Source: Undaria pinnatifida
Lineage: Eukaryota > Sar > Phaeophyceae > Laminariales > Alariaceae
DNA: 64,000 bases
Direction: 5' to 3'
NCBI GenBank assembly: GCA_012845835.1
Contig: JABAKD010000022.1
Span: 3,157,944-3,221,943, forward strand
Shown here: positions 22,889-57,325 of the stretch, piece after piece
How the letters are laid out: the number at the start of each line of letters is the position of its first letter
Numbering within the stretch: the first letter of the stretch is position 1
Translations under genes and position numbers: made by a program
Notes under the pieces: generated by a model
Told to the model about the DNA's origin: nothing
Seen by the model: the letters and a program-made list of their open reading frames with translations, nothing else
Database searches by the model: none

Positions 22889-23479
22889 ATATGGCGTCGT
22901 CGGCAGGACCACCCGAAGCAGTGCTTTCGGTGCGGGGCACGAGTCCACCCAAACCGACCCCTGGGATCGACGACGAGGGAGCGCGCAGCCCGCCGGTCCG
23001 TAGGGGGTAGATACCGCTATCTCCAACGGGGTTGGGGCTTGTGAACTTCACGGGGTTAAAGTTTGTCAAGCCACTACGGTCATACTCCGTAGCAGGTTCT
23101 GGAAAGTGGGCTAGAAAATTCGGCGATGCCGTTGGCGCTGCCTTTGCGGTACTCGAGTGTGCAATCGAACGCGGTGGCGAACTCAAGCTACCGCTGGACT
23201 CTCGCATTGAGGGTTCCCACTTTGCCAATGCTCTCCTGTGTCTTGTGGCCGCAGGATATGAGGAACTTTGCTCCCCACAGTACTCTCGGAGGCGTTTGGG
23301 AGCCCAAACAATACTGCCGGTCCCCAAATCTAGAGGAGTCCAGTGCCTCTCCGAGTCGAGCGTTGCTCGACTGATATGCGCGATTTTCATGGTGAACGAA
23401 ACGTCGTCCAGCGTCACAGTACCCCCGACGAAACAGGGGCCGTGTTCTGACAGCGCAAGGTCAGGGCCGGCGCCAGAAG
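22889..23479. other. Open reading stretches of unknown meaning
   Basis: A plus-strand frame from 23032 and a minus-strand frame ending at 22884 are both open for over 170 codons here. Neither has a domain I recognise. The plus frame contains GKWARKFGDAVGAAFAVLE and looks helical; the minus frame is Ser/Pro-rich. One may be an exon, but I cannot tell which. Confidence 0.3.
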
Positions 23480-24142
23480 CTATCTCCGAAACTTCACGGC
23501 TTTCAATTGGCCAACGCGCCCGAGAAATAGGTCGGAAACTCCGAAGGGGAACCTTTGCGAGCGCTGGCCGCTGCTGGAGACCCGGCCGCGGCGTAGACGA
23601 GATTTCTTGGTTCCTGCATGCGTAGTGCAGGTGTGGAACCGACTAGGGGAGGCCAGGTGCGCCGACCCAGTCTCACTGTCGCGAATAGCTTCGCGAACGG
23701 TAGAAAGTGCCTCACCGAGCAATATTTTTCTTTCCACCGGCATGGGTCGTTGGCGCTGGGATCATCCGCCCGGAGACCAATGCCCCACACTGGGTCCAGA
23801 GGGCTGGATTCAGCTAGAAGCTTGTTGTCAGAGCTCAAAAGGTGCTTTTTTATGGCTGGGTTCTGCGTAAAGTTGGCGTAGGTGCCAGATAACACGGTGC
23901 TTTGCTTCTGCCTGTCCCCAACATCGGAGTCAAAGTTGCGCACGCCTCGACCGATGAGTTTGCGTGTGCTTGGACTAGGCGACGACATGATGAGCTCCAC
24001 TGCTCGATGGTCTTGGAAAAGCCTGGTATTTTCGGCCATCATATACTGCTCCGAGCAAGACCATGGCACGCCGTCCACGACAAACACCGAAGGGGACCAC
24101 AGTGAAAAATAGGATGGGGCTGCCAGAACGACACCACTTTGT
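23480..24142 (-). pseudogene. NADAR-domain protein, frameshifted
   Basis: NADAR (YbiA-like) domains are known N-glycosidases; bacterial YbiA acts on riboflavin intermediates. On the minus strand the order of conserved blocks is complete: SFWQPHPIF, then FVVDGVPWSCSEQYMMAE, LIGRGVRNFD, TYANFTQNPAIKKHLL, LLAESSPLDPVWGIGL and DDP, then LGEALSTVREAI. The reading frame changes twice: near 24110 in a run of five T and near 23740 in a run of five A (minus-strand sense). An AG at 24143-24144 could be an upstream acceptor. The tail after the domain (to the TAG at 23480) is Arg/Ser-rich. Either the gene has decayed or the assembly has two homopolymer errors. Intact long frames elsewhere favour decay. 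Confidence 0.75.
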
Positions 24143-24174
24143 CTGTGGAGTATTTGAGAGAAGGGTCAAAAGCC

Positions 24175-24780
24175 GTGTTGGAATTTGGGCCTGCAATGTC
24201 CCCGTCTGCGAACACCAGGCCTCGGGAGCACGACGCGAATCCGAACCCGCGGTTCCCCGCCTCGGGTCTTCTTCGCTCGTTGGCGGAAAAATGCGAGAAT
24301 CCGCTCTAACTGCGCCTGAAAAATGGCAAAAACCGACGGTGCCAACCCGTCGGTAGCCTTGTTGGACATTTGGGTCTGCAATGTCCCCTTCCGGGAACAC
24401 CAGGCCTCGGCTCTTTGGGCCTGTAGTGTCCTCCGCAGGAACACCAGGCCTTGGGGGCACGACGCGAGTCTGAACCCACGGTTTCTCGTCTCGGGTCCTC
24501 CTCACTCGCTGGCGGAAACTCGTAAGAAGCCGCCCTCACTGCACCCGAAAAAGAGTCCAACACCGACGGCGCCAACCCGTCGGTAGCCTCGTTGGGCATT
24601 TGGGTCTGCAATGTCCCCCTCTGGGAACACCAGTCCTCGGCACTTTGGACCTGTAGTGTCCTCCTCAGGAACACCAGGCCTCGGGAGCACGACGCGAGTC
24701 CGAACCCACGGTTTCTCGCGTCGTGGCTTCTTCGCTCTTTGGCGTATAATCGCAAGAAACTGCTCTCACTGCGCCCGAAG
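24175..24780. repeat. ~190-230 bp nested tandem repeat
   Basis: Three units each contain TTTGGGYCTGCAATGTCCCC, GGGAACACCAG.CCTCGG, GAGCACGACGCGARTCCGAA and a CCAACCCGTCGGTAGCCT block. Units 2 and 3 hold an extra ~45 bp sub-duplication (CTTTGGRCCTGTAGTGTCCT). They lie directly upstream of the NADAR remnant. Confidence 0.88.
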
Positions 24781-26176
24781 GGACAGAGGCTCTGAGCTGT
24801 TTCTGCTTGACGAGAGGCGCGATTCTTTCGTAAATTTACGGGAATAGCGCCCAGCTGATCAGGCTGGAGGCCGTGGCGTCACCACGGGCCCGTCGCGCAG
24901 TGTCGGATTTTCTTCCTGTACCACTGAGGCAGACGTAGCCTGAAGCACGAGGGTTAGCGTGCTAGAAGACGAAGCAGGGTCCATAGACCTTGTGGGCGTT
25001 TTCTGAAGCGGGGCTCGGGCAGGCGGCAATAACGTTTTTACCCGAGGAAGCTGTTTTCCGTTAGGCCTCTTGGAGAAGGGAGACGAGGTAGCTAATCTTG
25101 TCGACTCCTTGATGGAAAAAAGGACAGAATGCCCGCTGCTATCGCAAGCAAACACCGGATCGTGCCTCGCAAAATATCTCGGTGTTTCAGTGTTGGCCTT
25201 CCCACACCCCAAGTCGACCGCCACCTTGCGGTCAGAAAAAGTGTTTGATGGTCGACCGTCCCACACCTCAAACCGACCGCCACCGCCTGGTCAGGGAGAG
25301 GGGGGATGAACACGTTCGCGTAAAAAGGCGACGAGCCGTCACCGCAGCCATATTGCTGCGCGACGCGTGCCTGGGGGGAAGCGCGCAAAGCGCAGGCTCC
25401 CGTGCCATGATTGATGGGGGCGGCGTTTGGAGCTCATACCCCCATTGCCGAGTTTATGCCGCGGCTGAGGGGAACGGCGCTGGAAGCGCGGTTCCCATCG
25501 CCGAACACAGACCATGACCGAGGGGAACGTCGCTGGAAGCGCGCGTTCTGGCCGTCGAAAAAAATTACCCGGCTGGGGGGAACCACGCTCGAAGCTTTAG
25601 TTCCCGCCGCCGGTACTACGCCGTGAGAATCGTCCGCAGACGGCGTAGGAGCCCGTGGGCTCTTGACAGAGGCAAATTGTGCTGCACTATTGGACACGCT
25701 AGCAATTGAACACGAGCATCTTCTGAAACCAAGATAGGTGTCCCCGACAGCGCTGTCGACTGTCGACGGTGCCGTACTGCCGTCGAGCTGTCAATTGCCG
25801 GTACGGAATTTGCCAGGCTGGCGCGCGTTAGGATTTCTGCCCGGGTTATGGGCGGCTCCAAAGCGCATTCGAGGAGCAGGAGCGGGGGCAGAAGAGGCGG
25901 GCGAGGGCGCGATACCACCATGGTGATCGGACGTGTATGTGTTATCGTTGTGACAGTTAGGCCTGGGACTGGCAAAATTTTAGACGTAGAATTTGGAAAA
26001 AAAATGTCTCATGGTCGTTCTCTGGGAAAAAAACTCTTTAGGAAATCAACCAATCAGCGATGGGGGGAAAGGCCCCACATCACCTACAAAAAAATATTCG
26101 TGAAAACAAAGCCTGTGCCGCTCGCTGCTGTTCTGCGGCAAAAAAAATTGGAGCGTGTGTAGAAAAAAATAGCTGC

Positions 26177-26207
<31 letters not shown>

Positions 26208-26274
26208 TGCTGCTGCTGCTGCTGCCCGAGGTGCTGCTCTACCCCCCGCGTGTAGCAGCGTACTCAAGGGACAT
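24781..26274. other. GC-rich repeats, no gene recognised
   Basis: Short tandem blocks are visible: GACCGYCCCACACC-type units at 25185-25300 and GGGGAACG.CGCTGGAAGC units at 25460-25610. An interrupted CTG repeat lies at 26168-26225. Long frames on both strands follow from GC content and carry no domain. Confidence 0.5.
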
Positions 26275-26837
26275 CTAGCGTGGGCGGAACATATCTTCTG
26301 GGGGACCCTCCGGCAAGATGGCCGACAGCAGACCTATGCATCTGAATTCCTCTAAGATGGTGATATTATGCAGCAGCAGTGCCGTAGTTTTTCCTTTTTT
26401 GCGAACCTCCAGCGTCTTTCCCAACTCTATCTCGCGTGCCTCCGATACAGCACGCTTCACCTCTAGCTCGCGGGAAAGTTGCTGCTGTGCGTGCAGCTCG
26501 ACTCGGGTTTGGGCCAAGGCTGCATCTGACTCGTGTCGGAGGTCCTGCTCCAGGTTGAGTTTGCCTTTCTCCTCGGACAACTGTTGAGAGACATCTTGCA
26601 GCAAGACTTTGCCTCAGCGGCCTCGACCCGGCTCTCGTCGCGCTGCTTCACGACCCGGTCACGGATGCTCTCGGCCGCCTCGACACCGCCGCGCTGGATG
26701 GCAAGCGCCCGGCGTGCAGCCACGCCCGCGTCTGCCGTCGTGGTCCCGGTACGCGCCCGATAAGCCTCCTTGACCTTGGCAAATTTTTTTCTTTTTCCTT
26801 TCGGTCCCGTGCCTTCAGGTTTTTTCGAGTTGCCCAT
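26275..26837 (-). pseudogene. Coiled-coil protein, one frameshift, unknown function
   Basis: The minus-strand frame starts at ATG 26837 with a basic MGNSKKPEGTGPKGKRKK segment, followed by an Ala/Arg-rich helical stretch (VEAAESIRDRVVKQRDESR). Near 26605-26615 the frame shifts by one base and continues as QQLSEEKGKLNLEQDL and ELHAQQQLSRELEVKRAVS, an obvious coiled coil, to a stop at 26275. The combined length is about 187 codons. No catalytic motif is visible. It may be an accessory ORF of a mobile element, since a gag-like remnant lies upstream on the same strand, but that link is inference. Confidence 0.5.
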
Positions 26838-27338
26838 GGCTAATTTTGCACGATCACTCTGCCAGAATGACCCAATGTGGCCAACTTTGTTTGCGAATTT
26901 CTCGCCGGCTATTTACTCGATTTAAGAGCGGATTGCTTTGCTGTCTCCTCCCAGTCCCGGCGGAGGGAAATACGGGTATTTTACCAATACCCAGTTGCAT
27001 TAGTTCGACCCCATTGAGCAAGAGACGAATATGAGCAGAAAACACGAGTTTTCCCGCACATTTCCGTCCGATTAGACTTCAAAATACAACGGAAAATTCA
27101 GAATAATCCGTATTTCCCTTCGTTTACAATGATTACACGTGTCTGTTGAATTTCAGGATCCAACTCGCCTCCTGTGTTGCGTATTTTGTGATACCCTGTC
27201 AAACATTATTTCAGTCTAAAACCAAGTAAAAACAGTGTTTGCAATTTTTTTCTCCGAGACATTTTTTCGGATTTTTTGGTGGTTTTCGCCCAATAGACCT
27301 GCCATTTTTTTGGGTCAAATCGACTTCCAGTCCCAGAC

Positions 27339-28130
27339 CTAACAGTTTACTTGGCCCTGATCCTGGTGGTACTCTCGCGATTGACCTGAATGATGGCCAC
27401 GATTTTTCCTGTGGTTGTTCCGGCGAAAAGATGTGCCGTCTCGGCGGTAGCAGACCACGCGTGTTTGCCAACGTCGGCATGCGTCATCGTCGCCAAGTTG
27501 GCCAAGTTTAGGGTTCAAACAGCCATTCGCATTAATGAAAGGATGCCTACAATGCTTGAAGGAGTGGTTGGCTTCGTGGCAGTTGAGGCAAAGCCCCCGG
27601 TTTGCTCGGAGGGCATCAGCGCCAGTGGAGGGTGAAAGGAGGCCGCGCGTAAGGGCAGGGTAGTCTGTCTTACGTGGCACTGAACTTCTGCATAATGATG
27701 CTCTTTTAGTGGCCAGCAGTTCGATGTCTGTTCAAGCCAAGGGTCAGATGAATCATCGATGGGCATGGCAGTTGGATGATGGCTCGATCCCGTCTGCCAC
27801 AAAAGCGACTGAGACGGCACTCGGCCCTCGCCGCGCCCATGATCGCCGGGCCGGGGGCCCGACGGGGCGGATGACCGCGCACCAGTCGAAGAAACAGGTA
27901 GAGAAAAATGTTTTTCGCCGTTGACGGCAGGTGTCTTGTTGTGCGCCAAACCACTAAATGGTCCCCACATAGCATCTAACGAGGCGAATAACCGTGGGTT
28001 CGTTGACTTTGAACCAGGGTACAACGTAGGCATCAGTGTCGGAAAATGCTCATTTACCGCCATCCGAACCACCTCCAACGCCACATCCGTCCACGGAAAC
28101 CAAACACGCTCACTCCCCTCCCCGTGACTG
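27339..28130 (-). pseudogene. Gag-like CCHC zinc-knuckle remnant
   Basis: The minus-strand frame shows a CX2CX4HX4C zinc knuckle (CLNCHEANHSFKHC), typical of retroelement Gag proteins, followed by HPFINANGCLNP and a basic C-terminus ending at the stop at 27339. The N-terminal part (DVALEVVRMAVNEHFPTL...) lies in a different frame. The switch is near 27660, so the ORF is broken. No protease, reverse transcriptase or integrase motifs were found next to it and no LTRs were identified. It is best read as a fragment of a retrotransposon. Confidence 0.55.
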
Positions 28131-28672
28131 CCGATACCAACACGCGGAACTCCCGACTGAAATCAAAAAAAGGCGTGCCGTTACACACTCCAAAAGTATG
28201 CAACTTAGTGTAGCCCTCCCCCGTGTCGTCTAACCCCCCGCCATGTCGATGGCCCGCGGGAGGTTTTTGGTATGACTCCTCCCTTGTATTAGCGCCTGTG
28301 TCCTCTTCCATATCGACGAGGGTTCGCCTCGCCGTAGTACCTTTCATGTGGTTGGTTTGCCGTAGAGCCTTTTCTGCCGCCCCCCGCCACACTGGCGGTA
28401 TGCGGCAGGTTCTAGAGCCTTTTCTGCCCCCCCCCCACCGCCACACCGGCGGTACGCGGCAGGTTTTTGATGGGTGGTTTTTTGCCTTGTTGTAGGGTCT
28501 GCGTTTCCTTCCACTGCTTTTCTCCGCGTGTTCCTGGTTCCATAGCCAGGACGTTAGAGGTGTGGGAGTAGGTTTTGAGGAGCCGCATCTTCGACTCGTG
28601 GTCTAGTTCGTAGAACCGGAGTTTCCCCGAATCTCCCATATTTCTGCATATGCGGCCCATCAGGGTGGGCTA
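28131..28672. other. No gene recognised
   Basis: It contains a short duplication of CACTGGCGGTATGCGGCAGG and CACCGGCGGTACGCGGCAGG, each beside AGCCTTTTCTGCC, at 28370-28465. Confidence 0.5.
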
Positions 28673-28942
28673 GTGTTAAGATACGGCCTCGAAAGGCCTG
28701 TGATGATTTGAATTGAGATAATTTGGCCGGTTTTCGTATGATAAGGTTGGCGTTGTATATTCGGGATAGCCAGGAAATAGAACGGAAGCAAGTGCCTCCA
28801 TTCTCAGAAGTCACCCGGGGCTCTGGTGGAATTTAATAACGCTACGTCTCTCCTAAGGCTAAGAAAGTGAGTACTCTCCGAGGACCTGCTCAATTGGCAG
28901 ACCTGCCGCGGACACTCTGTGTCCCCGCCCAATACCCTTACA
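28673..28942. mobile_element. 270 bp dispersed element, copy 2
   Basis: It is a full-length partner of 22619-22888 with scattered substitutions and has the same end points (GTGTTAAG to CCCTTACA). Confidence 0.78.
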
Positions 28943-28959
28943 TAGGGAGCCTGGCGAGA

Positions 28960-29045
28960 CCTCCTGGCCCCACCCGACTCGACGCGCTAGAGTCTACAAA
29001 CCGCCTGACTGACCCGACCCGCAGGTCGGCTCGTGACCCTTGAAA
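28960..29045. repeat. GACCC/GGGTC repeat block
   Basis: GACTCGACGCGCTAGAGTC, ACAAACCGCCTGA and GACCCGACCC repeat the end of the 21838-21965 block. Each of these blocks is next to a copy of the 270 bp element, at different distances. Confidence 0.65.
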
Positions 29046-30448
29046 AGCCCTGCAAAATTTCAAGAATTTGTCCCGGAAAATAACGACCCAGTTCTGATAC
29101 GACACTGTAATACTGTATTTCAAGTACAGGGTTAAGCTTCGCTTTTACCCAACAGCCGGAGGATATACAAAAACACAACGACACCCAGGTGTTGTATTCT
29201 ATGGTTTGAGTAACGGTGAAATCCGTAAATGTGTACAGTGTGTGGTGTTGTAGTCTACGGTTTGAGCAACGGATGAAAATCATGAACATGAACATGCATG
29301 TGTGACCTCGCGCATATAATATATACACTACACGTATGGTTTTGTTGCCGGGATGGCATCAACATAGAAGACTCCATATCTTGGGGCAGGTGCTGCAGCG
29401 TGATGCAATCTAGGACCACATATCGCCAAGTTGGCCGTATCACCGAAAGCTGTTCCCCGCCGCGAGGTAGGCGCCCTTAAGCCGCTTACCGTTACAAAAT
29501 GAACCGATATAGAAGGACTTTGTTCCCGAAAACGCACGTGGCGCTCTAACGGAGTGACTTCCATATGCCCAGTCTGGGGAAGTATGTCTGACTCCGGGCA
29601 GGGCATCAATAATAGTTTCCGCTCGTAGTCGAAGGGAAAACGCGAGTGAACCCTTCTACCGCTGCACAAAACTATCCCACACTAATCCCCCCCCCAAAAC
29701 GTGGGTGAACTTCTAAAAAAGAGGTTAAGCTGGTGGGGTGAGACTTGTGAAGGCACGGTCATTTCACCCGCAGCCAGATTACCAAGGCTCGCGTGCTCGG
29801 GTAGATTGGAGATGAACTGCCACGACGGATTCGCCTGCTAAACTGAGACCCGTGCAGATTTTGCACAACACCAAGAGTTTGTCAACACTTAAGAAGATCA
29901 ACCTTGTCACCAGAAAACACTACGTACGTTATTCAGGTCTGCGACAGGATTATCTTATTATCATAGTCTGGTGTTTTCAGTCTAGCAGTGGACAACGTGT
30001 CGAGAGGAACTGCAAGGTTCCTCTTGTCACTCGATACAACCAATAATTATCAGTCGATAACAAACAGATCAGATCCCATTTTCATGAGCTATGTATGCCT
30101 TCCAGGGCAGATATCTCCCTATCAATAGTCTAATTGATAGTCTAGATGATCTGTAGATATACCTACAAATGTCTCTTCTTAGCCTTGCGCTCAGCGCTTT
30201 GACCACACCGCTCGTCGCAGGAACTGTATTTTGTCGCAATTTCTTCGGGGGCGTGCTCTCCGACCTACGGTCCCCCGGGAGGGTCGGCCGCCTTGCCGGC
30301 GCCGACCTCGTGGAGACCTGTGCGGGCGGCGGCAAGGTCGAGACCTACGACATGCTTCATCTGCCCGGTACAAGCACGCCGTCCACATTTCGTGGCGATG
30401 ACGTATGTAGTGATGTCATGCTATATGTGTGTCAGCAAACATGGGAGA
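29046..30448. other. No gene confirmed; a possible GC-rich exon at 30169-30400
   Basis: Near 30230-30400 the plus strand is GC-rich and open (KVETYDMLHLPGTSTPSTF) after a hydrophobic start MSLLSLALSALTT. Function and splice sites are unknown. The rest shows nothing recognisable. The last coding exon of RAD51B should lie at or left of 32091, but I could not find it. Confidence 0.35.
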
Positions 30449-31434
30449 CCTCGGTGAGGCTCCTTTTTTTTTTTTTTTTGACAAGGCATATAGCTTGCAA
30501 TTCGCGACAATTGGGACGAGGGCTCGAAGCAAGGGCGATTACAGCGGGTATCACGAACGGGGATTTTGAGGCATCGTACATGGCGCCTAAGATTCTGCTA
30601 GGCATTTGCATGGGTGCAAGCTCAACGTCCGCTTCCACAACAACTGCTGTGCTGTGTTCCAGGCACCAGTCGATCGACAATCGACAATCCAGCGGTCAAT
30701 CGAAAAAAAATGAAGTTTCCACAGAAATAACTTTTTGTAGGCGGGGTTGTGTTTTGTTGCTGTTCGTTGCTGTTTGCTCGGTGTGTGCAGGTGGTCCTAA
30801 ATGGAGTGGTTCACGCGTACGTATTATGTGTCCTGTCACCCCTCAGTATGTGTGCCTGGTGGTGAAAAAGTGTCAGCTGTGCTACTGTGCTTCGCGGTGC
30901 GGGACGTAGCGGGCGCTATGTCTCGCTTATACATTCATACATCCGAGGGTACACTGTTACATGCCCGAAAGATTGGAGACCTCGGTGAGGGTCCTTTGTT
31001 TGGACGAGGTGTATGGACTTCAACCCACGACAACTGTGACGGGCGCTTGGGGCATGGGCCACTACAGCGGTTAATACCAACGGAGATGTTGAAGCATGAT
31101 ACATGGCGCTTGAGATCTGCTGAGCATTTGCATGGGTGCAAGCTCAACGTCTCTTTTCACACAACTGCTTTGCTGCTGTGTTTCACTCAGCATCATCAAT
31201 CGATTGACAATCCAGTCAATCGAGGCAGACGGGGTTTCAACAGAAATAATCGTTGTTCTATGCGGGGTTGTGCTTTATTGCTGTTTGCGTGGTGCGTGCC
31301 AGGTGGCGAGGTTGTTTCGAATGGGGTGGTTCACGCGTACGTATCGTGTGTCTTTTCACACCTCAAAATGTGTACCTGTTGGTGAAAAAAATCAGCTGTG
31401 CTGCTGCTGTGCTCCGCGGTGCGGGACATAGCGG
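30449..31434 (+). repeat. Two 528 bp tandem units
   Basis: Unit 1 starts GAGACCTCGGTGAGG at 30449 and unit 2 at 30977. They match in order through GCATTTGCATGGGTGCAAGC, GGTTCACGCGTACGTAT and TGCGGGAC.TAGCGG, with many point differences and small indels. No common reading frame is kept. Confidence 0.85.
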
Positions 31435-31616
31435 CGTTTTTTTTGCGATGTTGTCGCCCATCAACTGCAACAACCACCGCCAGCACACACTGCTGCGCAC
31501 CACAACAGCAGCAGTACTCTCACAATCTTTCGCGTCTTTCAACTACAAAGCTTTCCTTATGAACCCGCTGAGTCGGTCTTCGGCCGAGAGAGCGAAGACA
31601 GCCGAGGTCGTGGAAA

Positions 31617-31695
31617 ACATCAGCTGTGAGCGTTATTTATTTCCTGAAAGTAATATCTGCAAGCTGTGTGTGTTACCTCGATCGCGCGTACTGCG
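31617..31695 (+). repeat. Dispersed CAGCTGTGAG repeat copy
   Basis: It has CAGCTGTGAG, then GCAAGCTGTGTGTG and CTCGATCGCGCGTACTGC at the same spacing as in copy 1. Confidence 0.65.
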
Positions 31696-31868
31696 GAGTG
31701 TGTAATTTTTTAGATGGCGATCTACAATTTATGGCGGTCTTCATACCAAACGAACTCGCCACCTATCGTTATAGAGAGCACTCTCAACTCTTGGCATTAA
31801 GTGTGACCTCCATATTTCACCGCATCCATAGCTGCTACTAATATGTTGGGCATCACGCCAGTCTGCGA

Positions 31869-31907
31869 CCGGCGGCCGTTCAGGCCGCCGGCGAAGCCCC
31901 CTTGTAC
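31869..31907 (+). other. GC hairpin followed by CTTGTAC
   Basis: A perfect 9 bp stem (CCGGCGGCC / GGCCGCCGG, loop GTTCA) is followed by CGAAGCCCC and CTTGTAC. A longer hairpin followed by CGATC and CTTGTAC occurs at 52521-52560, downstream of the Helitron ORF. This may be a solo or decayed Helitron-type 3' end. Confidence 0.45.
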
Positions 31908-32030
31908 AGCCTATAGATCATGTTGTCGGGCGAAAGCCGGATCATCTGAACGATTTAACACAAATTTCCAGGGTTAGATTGTACTACACAGATCCTGTAC
32001 AACATACCGTCACCACAATTATGTGATCTA
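31908..32030 (+). repeat. Dispersed repeat, copy 2 (pair with 17555-17705)
   Basis: It begins GCCTATAGATCATGTTG directly after the CTTGTAC of the hairpin. Homology to the first copy starts at this boundary. Confidence 0.7.
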
Positions 32031-32091
32031 GATGTATGCGTGTTTCAGTTCAACAGTTTACTCCGCGAAAAACAGCCTACCCCTCACTCAC

Positions 32092-42727
<10,636 letters not shown>

Positions 42728-43300
42728 GCTCTCCTCTTTGATGCTTTCTAGGCTATCAAAGTATACGGATGCACGGATCTTCTGTTGTTGTTGTTGTTGT
42801 TGTAGACTGCAGTAGTACGTGTTACCAGGTGGTCTCGCCGTTACTCGCAGTTCAACTGCCATGAACGGTACGGGCACAGGAGGGTGAAAACTGCTTGCTG
42901 CTGCTGCTGCTGCTGTTGCTGCGCTGCGCAGCGCAACTTGACTTGTGTTGTTTATGATAATGGGTGTGTCATTGCCATCTTGGCATGCTATGCTTGGTGT
43001 TCATCAATGGAAATAAATACCATTTTTAGAAAGGACGTCGCTTTTGAGCCGCCGGTGAGGTGGTGAGGTTCATGTTTCAAGCATCAGGGAGTTCAGCAAA
43101 AACTATTGCCGTTCTTTAGTAGGGTAGATTTCCGAGTGGGCTTGCGCGAAAGAAAGCAGAATCTCTCCGTTCATCTCAGGCAAAGCGCAGACGCTGTCTG
43201 CACGGTGTGGCCCAGGTTTCGGGACAGCACGCCAGCTGTGGGATTGGTAAGGATCAATTCCCAGTTGGCGCCGAAGACGTTAATCCAGGAGATATTTACG
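42728..43300. promoter_or_regulatory. Putative shared promoter region of RAD51B and GAA1
   Basis: The two genes start 573 bp apart and point away from each other, so their promoters must share or adjoin this segment. It holds a short (GTT)n run at 42783-42803, a (CTG)n run from about 42896, and the perfect palindrome GCGCTGCGCAGCGC at 42921-42934. No TATA box was assigned. Confidence 0.5.
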
Positions 43301-57051
<13,751 letters not shown>

Positions 57052-57325
57052 TCGGAGGCGAAGGGCTATCCGCAGTCAGTGTTCCAAAACCCATAGTATA
57101 TATTATATCTACTGTACCTCTCGCTTTTTTATCAAGGGCCGCCAATGTTGGAGAATGTGAAGCATCGTCGCTCGCTTGAAGCCCGACATCATTGGAGACT
57201 GGCGCTTCGATCCATTACTAAGCACGCCGCCACCCAGTGGGTACACGCCCAAAGTTTGTGATGAAACACTGGACACGCTACCCCGTAAACGCTTAAAGTC
57301 CGCCATGTCAAAAACTCCTCCACAA
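57052..57325. other. Tail-to-tail gap between GAA1 and RCL1
   Basis: 274 bp separate the two stop codons, so both 3' UTRs and poly(A) sites must lie in or overlap this stretch. Open minus-strand codons continue here past the RCL1 stop frame, but without support. Confidence 0.6.

Noticed and set aside
24100-24800. Repeated units as a CRISPR-like array
   Set aside because: Units are ~200 bp, imperfect and without regular spacers, in a eukaryotic context.
26160-26235. CTG repeat as a coding polyalanine/polyserine tract
   Set aside because: It lies outside the coiled-coil frame, past its stop codon, and looks like an ordinary microsatellite.
30432-30680. DASKSPF in a minus-strand frame as the missing RAD51B KSP motif
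   Set aside because: Neighbouring residues do not fit the family, the second copy of the repeat does not keep it, and no acceptor in phase was found.
57109-57325. Extension of RCL1 beyond 57326 in the open minus-strand frame
   Set aside because: That frame differs from the RCL1 frame, which ends in SCQGIGFKNLSRGAT and TAG as expected for the family.
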